From contig NZ_JAMBIZ010000005.1 in assembly GCF_025291715.1 (NCBI RefSeq), positions 124,001 to 188,000 on the forward strand: a stretch of DNA of 64,000 nucleotides. The letters are read 5' to 3'. The notes beneath the pieces are model-generated. The model did not search any database, was not told the DNA's origin, and saw only the letters and a program-made list of their open reading frames with translations. Position 1 is the first letter of the stretch, and the number at the start of each line of letters is the position of its first letter. This document shows positions 61,969 through 64,000 of the stretch, one piece after another. The position numbers and the translations under genes are program-made. Source of the stretch: Metasolibacillus sp. GTDB taxonomy: Bacteria > Bacillota > Bacilli > Bacillales_A > Planococcaceae.

Positions 61969-62934
61969 TTGAGAAAGTTGCTATGTGTCGTATTGCTTTT
62001 CGTTTTATTGCAGCCTTCAGCACAGGCGGCAGGTCATGCGTATGCCGTAGTTGATGCACAGACAGGCAGGCTATTAATGGGGACTAATGAGCATGCAAAA
62101 TTACCAATCGCTAGCTTAACGAAAATTTGGACGGCATTAGTTGTCCTTGAAAATAGCGAATTACATGACAAAGTAACGATTTCTGAGCGTGCAGCATTAA
62201 GTGAAGGCTCCTCTATTTATGTAGAAAAAGGGCAGACGTATTCTGTTGAAACATTGTTATACGGCTTGATGCTGCGCTCTGGCAATGATGCAGCATATGC
62301 ATTAGCGGAGCATGTTGGTGGCTCTGTGGAGGGCTTTGTTTATTTAATGAATGAACGTGCACAGCTAGCTGGTTTATCGGATACAACCTTCAGCAATCCG
62401 TCAGGCTTACATGATGAGGCACATCTTTCTTCTGCCTACGACACAGCGCGCATGTTACAAATAGCGATGCGCAATGAGCAATTTAAAAAAATCGCCACAA
62501 CCGTCGTGTTTAATGGGGAACAAAGCTGGAAAAATAAGCATCGTCTCTTATCGGAAAATAAGGGCGCTATTGCAGGCAAGACAGGCTATACAAAAGTAGC
62601 GGGTCGCACGCTTGCCACGTATTTTCAAAAGGAGCAAAAGCAATTTATCGTCGTGACATTAAATGAATCCAACGACTGGCGTGTACACAATGCGCTTGCA
62701 GATCATATTGCGACAAATTATTCTGAGCGCACATTGGCAAAGAAAGGAACGTACTCAGTAGCTGGTGAAAAAATCATCGTCAAAGAGCCAATTAAAATGC
62801 TTGTGACAAAGGATGAAGTGCGCGATTTTCAGCATATTGTTTATTTACCAACGAATGCGCAGAAAAAAAATGCAGTCTGGTATGTTTATGCGAAAGGTCG
62901 CCCTGTACATGTGGTGGCGGTAGAGCGAGAATAA
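61969..62934 (+). CDS. dacB: D-alanyl-D-alanine carboxypeptidase (DacB-type, short form)
   Basis: Secreted S11 carboxypeptidase that removes the terminal D-Ala from peptidoglycan stem peptides. A signal peptide (LLCVVLLFVLLQPSAQAAGH) covers residues 1-21. The SxxK motif is IASLTKIW, near residue 46, the SxN is LRSGNDAAYAL and the KTG is GKTGYTKVAG. The start is TTG after AAGGAG. The 321 residues are shorter than B. subtilis DacB (about 382), the difference being in the C-terminal region. The position after scpB suggests a sporulation-linked DacB rather than DacA. Confidence 0.85.
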   Translation: MRKLLCVVLLFVLLQPSAQAAGHAYAVVDAQTGRLLMGTNEHAKLPIASLTKIWTALVVLENSELHDKVTISERAALSEGSSIYVEKGQTYSVETLLYGLMLRSGNDAAYALAEHVGGSVEGFVYLMNERAQLAGLSDTTFSNPSGLHDEAHLSSAYDTARMLQIAMRNEQFKKIATTVVFNGEQSWKNKHRLLSENKGAIAGKTGYTKVAGRTLATYFQKEQKQFIVVTLNESNDWRVHNALADHIATNYSERTLAKKGTYSVAGEKIIVKEPIKMLVTKDEVRDFQHIVYLPTNAQKKNAVWYVYAKGRPVHVVAVERE

Positions 62935-62956
62935 ATTGTTCACAGATAATTCAGGG

Positions 62957-62997
62957 AAATCAGCCTATCTTTAATGAAAAGAGGGCTGATTTTTTAG
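62957..62997 (+). terminator. Terminator after the carboxypeptidase gene
   Basis: AATCAGCC pairs with GGCTGATT around an 18-base loop, followed by TTTT. Confidence 0.7.
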
Positions 62998-63000
62998 CGT

Positions 63001-63016
63001 GTGACAAATTTGTCAC
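63001..63016. promoter_or_regulatory. Perfect 16-bp palindrome upstream of rluB
   Basis: GTGACAAATTTGTCAC is a perfect inverted repeat about 110 bases before rluB. The half-site spacing GTGA-N8-TCAC resembles Rex-type operators, but the spacer differs from the usual sequence. It could be an operator for rluB-resA. Confidence 0.35.
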
Positions 63017-63126
63017 GCTTCCACGCAAAATAAAGCTATTTTTCTTTAATAATGCAACAAAGTGTGACATAATTTTCAACAGGTTCAAGCACGAAAAGTA
63101 GAAAAATCAATCAATGAGGTGATCTT

Positions 63127-63861
63127 ATGGAACGATTACAAAAAGTGATTGCTTATGCGGGTGTAGCATCTCGCCGCAAAGCAGAGCAGCTAATTGTAGA
63201 AGGTAAAGTAAAGGTAAATGGTAAGGTGGTAAAGGAGCTTGGGACGAAGGTGTCGAACTCCGATACAATTGAGGTAGAGGGCGTCAAGCTGGAGAAAGAA
63301 GATAAAGTGTATTTTCTTTTATATAAGCCAAAGGGCTATATTTCTGCAGTAACAGATGATAAAGGACGCAAAACGGTAACGGATATTTTTAAAAAGCACG
63401 TGCATCAGCGTATTTTCCCAGTAGGGCGCTTAGATTATGATACGACAGGCTTGCTGTTATTAACAAATGATGGGGAGTTTTCTTATTCATTAACACATCC
63501 TAAATTTAAAATTGATAAAACATATGTGGCACGTGTGAAAGGTGTGCCGACAATTGATGGCTTGAAAAAGCTACAGCGCGGTATCAAGTTGGAAGATGGC
63601 AAGACAGCACCAGCAAAAGTTAGCATGATGTCATTTGATGAGCAGGCGGGCAAAGCGATTTGTGAAATTACGATTCATGAAGGAAGAAATCGTCAAGTGC
63701 GTAGAATGTTTGAGGCGATTGGCACACCTGTTGTCAAGCTGAAGCGAGAGCGCTTTGCATTTTTAGATTTAACAGGCTTAAGCCCAGGAGAATACCGTGA
63801 ATTAACAAAGCATGAAGTGAAATTATTACGCGTATTAGCAGAAACAGGTAAAATTGATTAA
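63127..63861 (+). CDS. rluB: 23S rRNA pseudouridine synthase RluB-type
   Basis: Isomerises a uridine to pseudouridine in 23S rRNA (position 2605 in E. coli numbering for RluB). The 244-residue protein has an N-terminal S4 domain (LQKVIAYAGVASRRKAEQLI, VEGKVKVNGKVV) and the RsuA-type catalytic domain with the Asp in VGRLDYDTTGLLLLTNDGEF, then ITIHEGRNRQVRRMFEAIG. In B. subtilis the homologue sits upstream of resABCDE, and here resA follows. spmA-spmB, which lie between dacB and this gene in B. subtilis, are absent. Confidence 0.92.
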   Translation: MERLQKVIAYAGVASRRKAEQLIVEGKVKVNGKVVKELGTKVSNSDTIEVEGVKLEKEDKVYFLLYKPKGYISAVTDDKGRKTVTDIFKKHVHQRIFPVGRLDYDTTGLLLLTNDGEFSYSLTHPKFKIDKTYVARVKGVPTIDGLKKLQRGIKLEDGKTAPAKVSMMSFDEQAGKAICEITIHEGRNRQVRRMFEAIGTPVVKLKRERFAFLDLTGLSPGEYRELTKHEVKLLRVLAETGKID

Positions 63862-63950
63862 CAAAGATTCATAATTCCTTCAAAACTGTGGGCGAAATAA
63901 AAAAATATTCTTTGTTATAATAAGATTTGTGCGAGGAGGGTTTTACACAA

Positions 63951-64000
63951 ATGGAGAAGAAGAAAAAGCGATCAATTGTGCGCGGTATTATTTTAAGTGT
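63951..64000 (+). CDS. resA: 5' end of resA (thiol-disulfide oxidoreductase), cut by the window edge
   Basis: GAGGAGGG is followed by an ATG and a basic leader plus start of a membrane anchor, MEKKKKRSIVRGIILSV. Position after rluB and the leader type fit ResA, which reduces apocytochrome c cysteines during cytochrome c maturation. Only 16 codons are seen, so the call rests mainly on context. Confidence 0.6.
   Translation, partial: MEKKKKRSIVRGIILS

Overview
The window looks like the chromosome of a low-GC, endospore-forming Bacillales bacterium, most likely a Lysinibacillus-like member of the Planococcaceae/Bacillaceae. The evidence is AT-rich sequence with strong AGGAGG-type ribosome binding sites, sporulation genes (cotE, spoIIAA-spoIIAB-sigF, spoVAF), Bacillus-style regulators (GlnR, LexA, Fur, a Lia-type cell-envelope system) and blocks of gene order shared with Bacillus subtilis. 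The genus is an inference from gene order and protein character. I saw no rRNA, tRNA or CRISPR array.

Layout. 0.1-6 kb: a small membrane protein, a 2-oxoacid:ferredoxin oxidoreductase pair (korA-korB), a chemotaxis receptor, a small unknown protein and the tail of a decayed Rpn-type nuclease gene. 6-20.3 kb: miaB-ricA, a c-di-GMP phosphodiesterase-like protein with an in-frame stop near its 5' end, aspA, cotE, mutS-mutL, an alpha/beta hydrolase, miaA, hfq and a rhodanese. This is the B. subtilis tmiB-ricA-cotE-mutSL and miaA-hfq neighbourhood. 20.3-24.4 kb: a TRIC-like channel, a methionine gamma-lyase-family protein, and glnR-glnA with a good GlnR/TnrA site. 24.4-26.7 kb: accessory DNA with two DUF4183 genes (one frameshifted), degraded possible phage sequence and a TauE/SafE transporter. 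26.8-37 kb: DNA alkylation repair, a deoxyribonucleotidase, a large DUF2339 membrane protein, prepilin peptidase, a class I amidotransferase-type hydrolase, and the SOS cluster lexA / yneA-yneB-ynzC followed by tkt. 37-45 kb: an unknown protein, a repeat-rich accessory stretch, a truncated effector-binding-domain gene, a VOC protein, the complete liaIH-liaFSR operon (minus strand), yneF and a NERD protein. 45-51.9 kb: a DUF3886 protein, VanZ, aldo/keto reductase, nudF, a membrane protein, fur, xerD, deoB and pdp. 51.9-54.7 kb: an accessory island with an M23 peptidase, a broken IS1182-family element and a 3D-domain protein with a suspected 5' frameshift. 54.9-64 kb: spoIIAA-spoIIAB-sigF-spoVAF, lysA, a 34-residue membrane peptide, ribT, a DUF309 protein, scpA-scpB, a D,D-carboxypeptidase, rluB and the first 50 bases of resA.

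How the parts fit. Most of the window is housekeeping: tRNA modification (miaA, miaB), mismatch repair, nitrogen assimilation, SOS response, nucleoside salvage, chromosome segregation and early sporulation. The accessory material sits in a few joints between these conserved blocks. It includes two inverted copies of a structured repeat flanking the 38.5-43.9 kb lia region, a 280-bp nested insertion with a structured core, and three clusters of a 21-nt-period repeat. The accessory joints also hold most of the gene damage: an in-frame stop, two frameshifts, a 5' truncation and a broken transposase.
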